Assembly (NCBI GenBank): GCA_963724535.1
Contig: CAVRVD010000008.1
Span: 19,212 to 83,211 of the forward strand
Direction: 5' to 3'
Length of the DNA: 64,000 nucleotides
From: JADJPO01 sp963724535
Lineage (GTDB): Bacteria > Actinomycetota > Actinomycetes > Actinomycetales > Kineosporiaceae
Part shown: positions 33,137 to 42,066 of the stretch, one piece after another
Position numbering within the stretch: position 1 is the first letter of the stretch
How the letters are laid out: each line of letters starts with the position of its first letter
The notes under the pieces: generated by a model
The model's input: only the letters and a program-made list of their open reading frames with translations
Told to the model about the DNA's origin: nothing
Database searches by the model: none
Made by a program: the position numbers and the translations under genes

Positions 33137-34348
33137 ATGACCGAGGCATTCATCTACGACGCGTTGCGCACCCCTCGCGGGCGCGGCAAGCGAGGCGGGG
33201 CGCTCTACGGCGTCAAGCCGATCACCCTGGTCACCGACCTGCTGCACGCCCTGTTCGAGCGCAGCCCGGGGCTGGATCCGGCCCGGATCGAGGACGTCGT
33301 CCTCGGGATCGTCTCCCCGGTCGGCGAGCAGGGCGGAGTGCTCCCCCGGGCGGCCGCGGTCTCCGCGGGCATGGACACCACCGCCCCCGGCCTGCAGCTG
33401 GACCGGTTCTGCGCCTCCGGGCTCGAGGCGGTCAACATCGCCGCGGCCAAGGTGCGCTCGGGATGGGAGGACCTGATCGTCGCCGGCGGGGTGGAGAGCA
33501 TGTCCCGGGTGCCGATGGGCTCCGACGGGGGCGCGTGGATGCTCGACCCGGAGACCAACTACGCCACGCACATGGTGCCGCAGGGGATCAGCGCCGACCT
33601 GATCGCCACCCTCGCCGGGTTCACCCGCGAGGACTGCGACGCCTTCGCGCTGGCCTCTCAGGAGCGGGCGGCCAAGGCCTGGGCCGGTGGACACTTCGCC
33701 CGGTCCGTGGTGCCGGTCACCGACCGCAGCGGGGTGCTGCTGCTGGACCGGGACGAGCACATGCGCCCGGACACCACGATGGAGAGCCTGGGTTCGCTGA
33801 AGCCGGCCTTCGCGACCATCGGCGCGATGGGCGGCTTCGACGCCGTCGCGGTGCAGAAGTACCACTGGGTCGAGCAGATCGATCACGTGCACACCGCCGG
33901 GAACTCCTCCGGGATCGTGGACGGGGCCTCGCTGCTCCTGGTCGGCAACGAGCGGGTGGGCAGCGAGTTCGGGCTGACCCCGAGGGCGCGGATCGTCGCG
34001 GCCTCGGCGGTCGCCACTGAGCCGACGATCATGCTCACCGGGCCGGCGCCTGCGACCCGCCGCGCGCTGGAGGTGGCCGGACTGCAGGTAGGCGACATCG
34101 ACTTGTTCGAGGTCAACGAGGCGTTCTCCGCGGTGGTGATGCGCTTCATGAAGGAGATGGACGTCGACCCCGAGATCGTCAACGTCAACGGAGGGGCGAT
34201 CGCCATGGGTCACCCGCTGGGGGCCACCGGGGCGATGATCCTGGGCACATTGGTCGACGAGCTCGAGCGGCGTCAGGGCCGCTACGGGGTGGCCACCTTG
34301 TGCATCGGCGGCGGAATGGGCGTGGCGACGATCGTGGAGCGGGTGTGA
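33137..34348 (+). CDS. fadA: Acetyl-CoA C-acyltransferase (thiolase, 403 aa)
   Basis: Cleaves 3-ketoacyl-CoA with CoA in the last step of beta-oxidation. Active-site residues are visible: nucleophile Cys in LDRFCASGLEAVN, His in AIAMGHPLGATGA and the second Cys in TLCIGGGMG. The N-terminus EAFIYDALRTPRGRGKRGG is canonical. The stop overlaps the start of the next gene by one base (TGATG), giving tight coupling with the FadB-like subunit, as expected for a trifunctional complex. Confidence 0.94.
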   Translation: MTEAFIYDALRTPRGRGKRGGALYGVKPITLVTDLLHALFERSPGLDPARIEDVVLGIVSPVGEQGGVLPRAAAVSAGMDTTAPGLQLDRFCASGLEAVNIAAAKVRSGWEDLIVAGGVESMSRVPMGSDGGAWMLDPETNYATHMVPQGISADLIATLAGFTREDCDAFALASQERAAKAWAGGHFARSVVPVTDRSGVLLLDRDEHMRPDTTMESLGSLKPAFATIGAMGGFDAVAVQKYHWVEQIDHVHTAGNSSGIVDGASLLLVGNERVGSEFGLTPRARIVAASAVATEPTIMLTGPAPATRRALEVAGLQVGDIDLFEVNEAFSAVVMRFMKEMDVDPEIVNVNGGAIAMGHPLGATGAMILGTLVDELERRQGRYGVATLCIGGGMGVATIVERV

Positions 34349-36570
34349 TGAGCGACAAGCACGACATGATTCCGGGTGTCCGGCTGGAGCGGGACAGCGT
34401 TGAGCCCACCATTGCGGTGATCGTCTTCGACGACCCGCACTCGTCGGCGAATACCATGAACGAGGAGTACGTCTCCGGCATGGGCGCCGTCCTCGACGAG
34501 CTCTGGGCGACCGAGGACGAGATCACCGGTGTGATCCTCACCAGCGCGAAGAAGACCTTCTTCGCCGGCGGCGACGTCCCGTACATGCTCACCCTGCCGT
34601 CCGACGCGGCCGCGGAGGTGACCGAGTGGCTCACCACCGTCAAGTCTCAGCTGCGCCGTCTGGAGACCCTCGGCCGCCCGGTCGTCGCGGCGCTCAACGG
34701 GACGGCGCTCGGCGGCGGTCTCGAGATCGCCCTGGCCTGTCACCACCGGGTCGCCATCGACGACCCGAAGGCCCGGTTCGGACTGCCCGAGGTGACCCTC
34801 GGCCTGCTGCCCGGCGCCGGTGGGATCACCCGGACGGTGCGGATGCTCGGGATCACCGACGCCTTGATGAACGTGCTGCTGCAGGGCAGGCAGATGCGTC
34901 CGCAGCAGGCGCTTGCCGCCAAGCTGATCGACCAGGTGGTGGACTCGCCGGAGGCGATGATGACCACCGCTCGGGCCTGGATCGCCGAGCACCCGGACGC
35001 CGTTCAGCCCTGGGACGTCAAGGGGTACAAGATCCCGGGTGGGACCCCGAACACCCCGGCGCTGGCGATGAACCTGCCCGCCTACCCGGCCAACCTGCGC
35101 AAGCAGATCAAGGGCGCGCCGATGCCCGCTCCCAAGGCGATCATGGCCGCCGCGGTCGAAGGCAGCCTCGTGGACGTCGACACCGCCCTGATGGTGGAGA
35201 CCCAGTGGTTCGTCTCGCTGGCCACCGGGCGGGTGGCGAAGAACATGATGAAGGCGTTCTTCGTCGACATGCAGACGATCACCAGGGGCGCCGCCCGCCC
35301 GGACGGTGTGCCGACCTGGCGGCCCACCAGGGCCGCGGTGCTCGGTGCCGGCATGATGGGTGCCGGGATCGCCTACGTGCTCGCCAAGGCCGGCGTCGAG
35401 GTGGTGCTCAAGGACATCTCGACCGAGGCGGCGGCCAAGGGCAAGGGTTACGGCGAGAAGCTGGTGGCCAAGGACGTCGGCCGGGGTCGGTCCACCCAGG
35501 AGCAGGCCGATGCACTGCTCGCCCGGATCACCCCGACTGGCGACGTCGCGGACCTGGCCGGGTGTGACCTCATGATCGAGGCGGTGTTCGAGGACCCGGC
35601 CCTGAAGGCCTCGGTCTACGCCGAGACCGAGCCGGTCCTGGACGGCTCGAAGGAATCCGGCCTGCTGCTCGCCTCGAACACCTCGACCCTGCCGATCACC
35701 AAGCTGGCGCAGGGGGTCTCGAGACCGGAGGATTTCATCGGGCTGCACTTCTTCTCACCGGTGGACAAGATGCCGCTGGTGGAGATCGTGGTCGGTGAGC
35801 AGACCACCGACGAGACCCTGGCCAAGGCGTTCGACGTCGTTCAGCTGATCCGCAAGACGCCGATCGTGGTCAACGACTCCCGGGGGTTCTTCACCAGCCG
35901 GGTGATCAGCCGCGTCATGGACGAGGCGGTCAGCATGCTCGCCGAGGGGGTGCACCCGGCCACCCTCGAGCAGGCGGCGCTGCAGGCCGGCTACCCGACC
36001 GGGCCGCTGGCGCTGACCGACGAGATCAGCCTGTCCCTGGCCCAGGGCATCCGCCGGAACACGGAGAAGGCCGCCGCGGCGGAGGGGGTTCCCTTCGTCC
36101 CCATGCCCAGCCATGGACTCATCGACCGGATGGTCGACGAGTTCGGCCGCCCCGGCCGCGCCGGCCGGGCCGGGTTCTACGACTACGCCGAGGACGGTAC
36201 CCGTCAGCGGCTGTGGCCCGGTCTGCTCGAGCACTGGGACATCACCGTTCCGACCGATCCCGACCAGCTGGTTCTCCCGTGGCGGGACATCCAGGAACGG
36301 ATGCTGTTCATCGAGGCCATCGACTCCCAGAACTGCCTCGATGAGGGGGTGTTGCGCTCGGTGCCCGAGGCCAACATCGGCTCGATCATGGGCATTGCCT
36401 TCCCGGCGTGGACCGGTGGCGTGCTGCAGTACATCGAGGGCTACCCCGGCGGGGTGGCGGGCTTCGTCGCCCGGGCCCGCGAGCTGGCAGAGCGCTACGG
36501 CGACCGATTCACGCCGCCGCCCTCGCTGGTCGCGCGGGCGGAGGAGCAGAGCGCCGCCGGGGCCGCGTGA
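34348..36570 (+). CDS. fadB: Fatty-acid oxidation multifunctional protein, FadB-like (740 aa)
   Basis: Fusion of enoyl-CoA hydratase (about residues 15-200) and 3-hydroxyacyl-CoA dehydrogenase (about residues 330-740). The hydratase half has VAALNGTALGGGLEIALACH and FGLPEVTLGLLPGAGG with its Glu. The dehydrogenase half has the NAD-binding AVLGAGMMGAGIAYVLAKAG, the LLLASNTSTLPI loop and GLHFFSPVDKMPLVEIV with the catalytic His, then a C-terminal pair of helical domains. It forms the alpha subunit with the thiolase directly upstream. The stop overlaps the following GTG by four bases. Confidence 0.94.
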   Translation: MSDKHDMIPGVRLERDSVEPTIAVIVFDDPHSSANTMNEEYVSGMGAVLDELWATEDEITGVILTSAKKTFFAGGDVPYMLTLPSDAAAEVTEWLTTVKSQLRRLETLGRPVVAALNGTALGGGLEIALACHHRVAIDDPKARFGLPEVTLGLLPGAGGITRTVRMLGITDALMNVLLQGRQMRPQQALAAKLIDQVVDSPEAMMTTARAWIAEHPDAVQPWDVKGYKIPGGTPNTPALAMNLPAYPANLRKQIKGAPMPAPKAIMAAAVEGSLVDVDTALMVETQWFVSLATGRVAKNMMKAFFVDMQTITRGAARPDGVPTWRPTRAAVLGAGMMGAGIAYVLAKAGVEVVLKDISTEAAAKGKGYGEKLVAKDVGRGRSTQEQADALLARITPTGDVADLAGCDLMIEAVFEDPALKASVYAETEPVLDGSKESGLLLASNTSTLPITKLAQGVSRPEDFIGLHFFSPVDKMPLVEIVVGEQTTDETLAKAFDVVQLIRKTPIVVNDSRGFFTSRVISRVMDEAVSMLAEGVHPATLEQAALQAGYPTGPLALTDEISLSLAQGIRRNTEKAAAAEGVPFVPMPSHGLIDRMVDEFGRPGRAGRAGFYDYAEDGTRQRLWPGLLEHWDITVPTDPDQLVLPWRDIQERMLFIEAIDSQNCLDEGVLRSVPEANIGSIMGIAFPAWTGGVLQYIEGYPGGVAGFVARARELAERYGDRFTPPPSLVARAEEQSAAGAA

Positions 36571-37658
36571 GCCAGCCCCCGGACGGCGAGCAGGTCGCCG
36601 GCCGGTCCGGGCCCCTCGGCCACCTCCGGGTGGTCGAGCTGCCCGGGCTGGTCCCGGTGCCGTTCGCGGCCATGCTGCTCGCCGACCTGGGCGCGCACGT
36701 CGTCCGGATCGCCCGACCCCCCCACGCCCTCGGGCCGCTGGAGCCGGCGGAGACCACCCCGCTGTACCGGGGCCGGGCCGACGTCGTCGTCCTCGACCTG
36801 AAGCAGCCGGCGGACGTCGAGACACTGCTGGGCCTGCTCGATGCGGCCGACGTCCTGGTCGAGGGGTTCCGCCCGGGGGTGATGGAACGGCTCGGGCTCG
36901 GTCCGCAGGTGTGCTGCGAGCGCAACCCGGCCCTGGTCTACGCCCGGCTCACCGGGTGGGGGCAGACCGGCCCGCTGGCCCAACGGGCCGGGCACGACCT
37001 CACCTACCTGGCGCTGTCCGGGGTGCTCGGCGCCACCGGCCCGCCGGGCGGGCCGCCGCAGAACCCCGGGGTCACCGTCGCCGACCTTGCCGGCGGCGGC
37101 ATGCTCACCGTCATCGGGGTGCTGGCCGCCCTGGCCGAGCGAGAGCGCTCGGGCCGGGGGCAGGTGGTGGACGCCGCCATGGTCGACGGGTCGGCGTTGC
37201 TCGCCGCGTTCCCGATCGGCCTGCGGGTCGCCGGGCTGCTCACCCGGCCACCGGGGCAGAACCTGCTGGACGGCGGAGCCCCGTTCTACGCCAGCTACGC
37301 CTGTGCCGACGGGGAGTATCTGGCAGTCGGGCCGCTGGAACCTGCGTTCTACGCCCAGTTCCTGACCGGCCTCGGGCTGGCCGGGGAGGACCTGCCGGAC
37401 CAGTACGACACCGCCGGCTGGCCGGTGCTGCGGCGCCGGTTCGCCGAGGTGATCGCGCAGCATCCGCGCGGCCACTGGGAGTCGGTCTTCGACGGCACAG
37501 ACGCCTGCGTGGCGCCGGTGCTCAGCCCGTGGCAGGCGCATCGGCACCCGCACGCCGTGGCCCGGGATGCCTTCGTCGAGGTGGCCGACGTCGTGCAACC
37601 GGCGCCCGCGCCCCGGTTCAGCCGCACCCCCACGGGTGTGCCCGACACGTCCGGCTGA
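36567..37658 (+). CDS. Class III CoA-transferase / 2-methylacyl-CoA racemase-like (363 aa)
   Basis: CaiB/BaiF family. LRVVELPGLVPVPFAAMLLADLGAHVVRI is the family opening and the catalytic Asp is in QRAGHDLTYLALSG. VDAAMVDGSALL and the C-terminal small domain are also recognisable. Sequence and context (directly in a beta-oxidation operon) favour alpha-methylacyl-CoA racemase, which would feed branched acyl-CoAs into the pathway; a transferase is the alternative. GTG 36567 overlaps the FadB stop (GTGA). Confidence 0.88.
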   Translation: MSQPPDGEQVAGRSGPLGHLRVVELPGLVPVPFAAMLLADLGAHVVRIARPPHALGPLEPAETTPLYRGRADVVVLDLKQPADVETLLGLLDAADVLVEGFRPGVMERLGLGPQVCCERNPALVYARLTGWGQTGPLAQRAGHDLTYLALSGVLGATGPPGGPPQNPGVTVADLAGGGMLTVIGVLAALAERERSGRGQVVDAAMVDGSALLAAFPIGLRVAGLLTRPPGQNLLDGGAPFYASYACADGEYLAVGPLEPAFYAQFLTGLGLAGEDLPDQYDTAGWPVLRRRFAEVIAQHPRGHWESVFDGTDACVAPVLSPWQAHRHPHAVARDAFVEVADVVQPAPAPRFSRTPTGVPDTSG

Positions 37659-37737
37659 CCGGGCCCGCGGGCCGGATTCCGCACCGCCCCGCACGATCGC
37701 CGCGTGATGGCTACAGGTCCTGTCGCCGTACCCCGAT

Positions 37738-39216
37738 ATGCCGAAGGTGGTCGGTGTCCTCCAGGAGTCGTGCCCGCACGGGCCGTGCCAGCTGCTCGTC
37801 CAGGCGTGGCGCGCCTCTGCCGAGACCGGACCGGCGTCCCTGGTGTTGTCCGGCGCACCCGACGACCCGCGGGTGCACTGGGTCAGCAAGACCCTTGCCG
37901 CCCTGCTGAACCTCACCCAGCGCGACCTGGTGGACCGGCCGTTGGCCGATCTGACCGAGTTCCAGACCGCGGGGGAGGAGCGGACCGGCTGGGTGGACCT
38001 GGTCGTCGGGCTGGTCCGCGCCGGTCACGGCCGGGGGGCCGGCTGTGCGCGGCTGGGCACCCGGGGTGACTTGCCGACCGACGTCGAGGTGGTCCGGCTG
38101 GCGGGCCGGTCCGGACCGGACGGTGGACCGGGCGAGGCGGCGTGGGCTGGGCCGGGCTGGCTGGTCACCCTGACCCCGCAGCCGGACGAGGACGACGAAC
38201 GTGACGAGGCCCTGCGTGAGGCCGAGGCGCGGTTCACCGCGCTCGCCGAATCGGCACCGATCGGGATCTTCCTGTCCGAGATCGGGCTGCGGCTGGGCTA
38301 CGTGAACGACCAGTTCGTCGCGCTGAGCGAGGTCGCGCCCTACCAGCTGCTGGGCACCGAGTGGCTCACTGTGGTCGACCCCCAGGACGTGCCCGGGCTG
38401 TGCTCGGTCCTGGAGGAGGTGCTGCGCGGCGAGCGCCGCGAGCTCAACGTGCGCCTGCGCTCCTCCGAGGCCGGCCCGCGCTGGGTCCACCTGCGGTTGG
38501 CGCCGATCACCACTCCGTCCCGGGCCGCCGGGTTCATCGGGGTGGCCGAGGACGTCACCCAGCGGCGGGCCTGGGAGGACAAGATCACGTACCAGGCACA
38601 CCACGACCCCTTGACCGGTCTGGTGAACCGGCGCCGAATGATCGAGGTGCTGCGGGAGCTGCTCGTCGGCCGGCGCACCAGGGACCGTCGCTTCGCTGTG
38701 ATGTTCATCGACCTGGACGGCTTCAAGACGATCAACGACACCTACGGACACGAGATCGGAGACCGGGTGCTGGTCGAGGTGTCACGGCGGATGCGGCGGG
38801 TGGCGCGGGAGTACGACCTGGTCAGCCGGGTGGCCGGCGACGAGTTCGTCGTGGTGCTGCGCGATGTCCACGACGCCGCGGAGGCGGAGCGAGCGGCCCA
38901 GCGTCAGCTTCAGGCGCTGCGCACCCCGATCCGGATCGGCCAGTACGAGCAGAGCGTGGCGGCCAGCATCGGGGTGGCCATGCCCGGACCGTTCGACACC
39001 GTCGAGACCCTGCTGCGCGCCGCCGACCAAGTGATGTACGACGCCAAGAGCGCCGGCGGCAGCGGCTACCGAATGTCCCAGATGCCGGCCGCCGCAGAGG
39101 CCCGCCCCGACGTCGAGTCGGCCGCGGGTGGCGACGCTGCTGGTTCGTCGGGGTCCGGGACGGACGTGGTGCCTGTCCAGACCAACCGGCCCGCGGCCGT
39201 CGAGGCACCGCGATGA
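37738..39216 (+). CDS. PAS-GGDEF diguanylate cyclase (492 aa)
   Basis: Makes cyclic di-GMP. The N-terminal 150 residues are a sensor region without a clear family. A PAS domain follows (residues about 165-285: FTALAESAPIGIFLSEIG … GVAEDVTQRRAWE), then GGDEF (about 295-460) with HDPLTGLVNRRRM, FIDLDGFKTINDTYGHEIGD and the signature AGDEF. AGDEF replaces GGDEF, a tolerated change. REYD lies exactly five residues ahead of the signature, so the RxxD inhibitory site is intact. No EAL domain. The ATG 37738 start lacks a clear ribosome site. It overlaps the HDOD gene by four bases. Confidence 0.9.
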   Translation: MPKVVGVLQESCPHGPCQLLVQAWRASAETGPASLVLSGAPDDPRVHWVSKTLAALLNLTQRDLVDRPLADLTEFQTAGEERTGWVDLVVGLVRAGHGRGAGCARLGTRGDLPTDVEVVRLAGRSGPDGGPGEAAWAGPGWLVTLTPQPDEDDERDEALREAEARFTALAESAPIGIFLSEIGLRLGYVNDQFVALSEVAPYQLLGTEWLTVVDPQDVPGLCSVLEEVLRGERRELNVRLRSSEAGPRWVHLRLAPITTPSRAAGFIGVAEDVTQRRAWEDKITYQAHHDPLTGLVNRRRMIEVLRELLVGRRTRDRRFAVMFIDLDGFKTINDTYGHEIGDRVLVEVSRRMRRVAREYDLVSRVAGDEFVVVLRDVHDAAEAERAAQRQLQALRTPIRIGQYEQSVAASIGVAMPGPFDTVETLLRAADQVMYDAKSAGGSGYRMSQMPAAAEARPDVESAAGGDAAGSSGSGTDVVPVQTNRPAAVEAPR

Positions 39217-40013
39217 GCGTCACCCCCGTCACCCGATACCGGCTGACCGAGCGCCCCGGCGCCGCAACCCGGGTGCTCGCTCTGTGCGACGACCCGCGCT
39301 CGTCGTCCGAGGACCTGGCGACCGCGATCGCGATGGACCCGATCTTCGCGGCCAAGGTGCTGCGGATCGCCAACTCCGCCTACTACGGGCTGAGCGGGCG
39401 GGTCTCCACCCTGGGCTTCGCGGTGTCGGTGCTCGGTTTCCAGGGGGTGCGCAGCCTGGCCGTGCTCGGCGCGGCCGGGCTCGACCGGGCCGACGGGGCA
39501 CCGCCCGGGTTCTGGGAGGCCGCGGCGCTGTGCGCCACCGGGGCGGAGATGGTCGCCCCGCTGGTCGACGCCGAGCCGGGTGACGCGTTCATCGTCGGGC
39601 TGTTGCACATGATCGGCACCGTGCTGATGCACCAGAGCGGTGAGCCGGTCTCGGTCTGTGTGCCCGAGGACATACCCCCCGAGCAGCGGCTGGGCGAGGA
39701 ACGCGACCGGTTCGCGATCACCCACGACGAGCTGGGCGCACTGGCCCTGACGCAGTGGCACTTCCCGTCGAGGATCCACGAGGTCATCGGCCGGCACCAC
39801 TTGCCGATGACCCCTGACGCGCAACCCTTGGAGCACGCCCTGCACATCGCGCGGTCGCTGGCCGCCGAGGCCATGTCCCCGGAGTGCACCAGCGACCTGG
39901 GCTACGCCTGGCTCAGCGGGGGCCGGCTCGGTGAGGAGCAGGGCCGGGCTCTGCTGCAGCGGGTGATCGAGCGCTCGGCCGCCCTGCTCGAGGGGCTGCG
40001 CCCCGAGCGCTGA
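39213..40013 (+). CDS. HDOD domain protein (266 aa)
   Basis: HDOD domains are HD-like, mostly non-catalytic, and are found in signalling. Visible: AIAMDPIFAAKVLRIANSAYYG, STLGFAVSVLGFQGVRSLAVL and FIVGLLHMIGTVLMHQ, with a partly preserved HD-like pair. The ATG overlaps the GGDEF stop (ATGA), so output of the diguanylate cyclase and this protein are made together. By analogy with HDOD/GGDEF pairs it may be an adaptor for the cyclase. Confidence 0.88.
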   Translation: MSVTPVTRYRLTERPGAATRVLALCDDPRSSSEDLATAIAMDPIFAAKVLRIANSAYYGLSGRVSTLGFAVSVLGFQGVRSLAVLGAAGLDRADGAPPGFWEAAALCATGAEMVAPLVDAEPGDAFIVGLLHMIGTVLMHQSGEPVSVCVPEDIPPEQRLGEERDRFAITHDELGALALTQWHFPSRIHEVIGRHHLPMTPDAQPLEHALHIARSLAAEAMSPECTSDLGYAWLSGGRLGEEQGRALLQRVIERSAALLEGLRPER

Positions 40014-40033
40014 CCCTCTTCGGCCACCGTCGG

Positions 40034-40846
40034 TCAGCGCAGGCCGGCGAAGACGTCGTCCAGCATCGTCGGGCCGGCCGGACGCCCCACCTCGACGAAC
40101 CACTCGCGGCCCAGGACCCACCGGGCCAACGGCGGCGGCAGGCGCAGGAGCGCGCCGATGGTGCGCAAGTCGGAGGTGTCGGCGCTGGCCTGGCTGGCGT
40201 GGGCGCGCAGCGCGGCCCGCTTGGCGTCGAGGTGGTCGCGCACGTCGACCCGGTGGGTGAGCCCGGCTCGAGCGGTGTAGGCGCGGTCGAAGGAGGTCGG
40301 GTCGACCTCCGCGGGCAGCAGCCGCAGCCGGGCGGCCAAGCGGAGGGCGCGCTGCAGCAGGTCGCGATCCACGGTCGCCTCCAGCAGGACCGGGGTGGCG
40401 GCCTGCGCGGCGGCCCGCCGGGCGACCTGGTGCACTCGGATGTGGTCAGGATGGCCGTAGCCCCCGGCCGGGTCGTAGCCGGTGAGCACATCGGCGTCCT
40501 CCGCCCGGCAGATCGCGGCGAGCCGTTCGGCGGCCTGGTCGATGTCGATGCGGCAGAAGGCGTTCTGGCCACCGGCCGTGCCGTCCAGGCCGGAGTCGTT
40601 GTAGCCCAGCCGGATCATTCCGGTCACGCCGAGGGCGGCTGCAGCGGCCTCCAGCTCGGCGGTCCGGGTGCCGGCCAAAGCTTCGCCCTGCTCACCGAAC
40701 CGGGCGGCCGCCAGCCCGGAGGCGCCGTCCGTGGCGGTGACCAGCACCACCCGGTGCCCCTCGGCGGCGGCCCGGGCCAGGGTGCCGCCGGTGAGCAGCG
40801 CCTCGTCGTCCGGATGGGCGTGGAAGGACACCAGGGTGAACGGCAC
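40034..40846 (-). CDS. PIG-L family deacetylase (270 aa)
   Basis: Zinc hydrolase of the LmbE/MshB/Mca type that removes N-acetyl from GlcNAc-linked substrates. The zinc motif AHPDDE is at residues 10-15, the second ligand lies in GYGHPDHIRVHQ, and TATDGASGLAA is the usual next strand. GTG 40846 starts the protein at PFTLVSFHAHPDD. It is divergent from a GT4 glycosyltransferase, only 44 bases away. Together they recall the MshA/MshB pair of mycothiol synthesis, but the substrate cannot be told from sequence. Confidence 0.88.
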   Translation of the reverse strand: MPFTLVSFHAHPDDEALLTGGTLARAAAEGHRVVLVTATDGASGLAAARFGEQGEALAGTRTAELEAAAAALGVTGMIRLGYNDSGLDGTAGGQNAFCRIDIDQAAERLAAICRAEDADVLTGYDPAGGYGHPDHIRVHQVARRAAAQAATPVLLEATVDRDLLQRALRLAARLRLLPAEVDPTSFDRAYTARAGLTHRVDVRDHLDAKRAALRAHASQASADTSDLRTIGALLRLPPPLARWVLGREWFVEVGRPAGPTMLDDVFAGLR

Positions 40847-40890
40847 GCTCGTATCGTCGCAGCGATGAGAGTGTCGGCGAGAGTGGTCCC

Positions 40891-42036
40891 GTGCTGAGGG
40901 TGCTGCATGTCAGCGACTGCTACCTGCCGCGCCTCGGCGGGATCGAGACCCAGGTGCACGAGCTGGCCAGGCGGCAGCGCCTCGCCGGGGACGACGCCGA
41001 GGTGGTCACCGCGACCCCCCGGTGGCGGCACGACCGGGCGGGTCGCGACGAGGTGGACGGCGTGCCGGTGCACCGCAGCTGCGTCGACCTGCCGTTCGAG
41101 CTGCCGGTGCATCCCCGAGGCGGGCGCGAGGTGGCCGGCGTCGTCCGCCGGGCGCGGGACGCCGGCGCCGGCTTCGACGTCGCCCACGTGCACGTCGGAG
41201 TGGTCTCCCCGTTCGCGCACCAGGGACTGGTGGCGCTGGCCCGGCTCGGGGTGCCCACCGTGGTCACCGTGCACTCGATGTGGGGTCCGGCGGCGCCCGT
41301 GCTGCGGGCGCTGGCCCGGGCCTGGGGGCTGAGCCGCCGCCCGGTGGTGCTCAGCGCGGTGAGCGCGGCGGCCGCTGCGCCGCTGCGTCCGCTGGCCGGA
41401 GGGGAGGAGGTGCTCGTCGTCCCGAACGGTATCGACGTCGGCTCCTGGCGGGTCGAGCCGCTGCCGCGCCCGGACGACGAGGTGGTCCTGGCCGCCGTCC
41501 AGCGCCTGGCACCGCGCAAGCGATGCCTGCCGCTGCTGGAGGTGCTGGCCCAGGCCCGCCGGCTGCTGCCGGCCACGGTGCGGCTGCGGGCGGTCGTGGT
41601 GGGTGAGGGACCGCTGCGCGGGCGGATGGAGCGCCGGGTCGCCGAGCCCGACCTGGCCGGTTGGGTCGAGCTGCCCGGTCGGTGGGCCGCTCCTGCGATC
41701 CGGGAGCTCTATCGGCGGGCCGACGTCTTCGTCGCGGCGAGCACCCTGGAGTCGTTCGGGATCGCCGCGCTGGAGGCGCGTACCGCGGGGGTCCCGGTGG
41801 TGGCGCGCTCCGGCACTGGGATCGCCGAGTTCGTTCGGCACGGGGTGAACGGGCTGCTGGCCGGGGACGACGCAGGCCTGGCCGAGGCGGTCGCCGAGCT
41901 GGCCGGCGACCCGCGACGGCGCGCCGCGATCGCCGCCCGGAACCGGGCCCAGGCCCCGGCGGCATCCTGGCCGGACGTGCTGCGGGCCTGCGAGCGTGCC
42001 TACACGTCGGCGGTCGCCCGCAGCGCTGGTCGGTGA
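40891..42036 (+). CDS. GT4 family glycosyltransferase (381 aa)
   Basis: GT-B fold. LRVLHVSDCYLPRLGGIETQV is the N-terminal acceptor-side signature, VLVVPNGIDVGSWR the hinge, RLAPRKRCLPLLEVLAQ the start of the sugar-nucleotide domain and FVAASTLESFGIAALEARTAG the E-x7-E site. GTG 40891 starts the frame. Possible roles are glycolipid or wall-glycan synthesis, or a mycothiol-like step with the adjacent deacetylase. Confidence 0.88.
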   Translation: MLRVLHVSDCYLPRLGGIETQVHELARRQRLAGDDAEVVTATPRWRHDRAGRDEVDGVPVHRSCVDLPFELPVHPRGGREVAGVVRRARDAGAGFDVAHVHVGVVSPFAHQGLVALARLGVPTVVTVHSMWGPAAPVLRALARAWGLSRRPVVLSAVSAAAAAPLRPLAGGEEVLVVPNGIDVGSWRVEPLPRPDDEVVLAAVQRLAPRKRCLPLLEVLAQARRLLPATVRLRAVVVGEGPLRGRMERRVAEPDLAGWVELPGRWAAPAIRELYRRADVFVAASTLESFGIAALEARTAGVPVVARSGTGIAEFVRHGVNGLLAGDDAGLAEAVAELAGDPRRRAAIAARNRAQAPAASWPDVLRACERAYTSAVARSAGR

Positions 42037-42066
42037 TGTCGGCTCGGTGATGTCGGGTCGGTGAGG

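Noticed and set aside
34282..37916. Long leftward frames opposite fadB and the CoA-transferase
   Set aside because: Composition is that of antisense shadows; they overlap complete, well-recognised enzymes.
38361..39212. Upstream extension of the HDOD frame over the GGDEF gene
   Set aside because: The extension is out of frame with the GGDEF protein and Arg-rich; the ATGA overlap at 39213 is the natural start.
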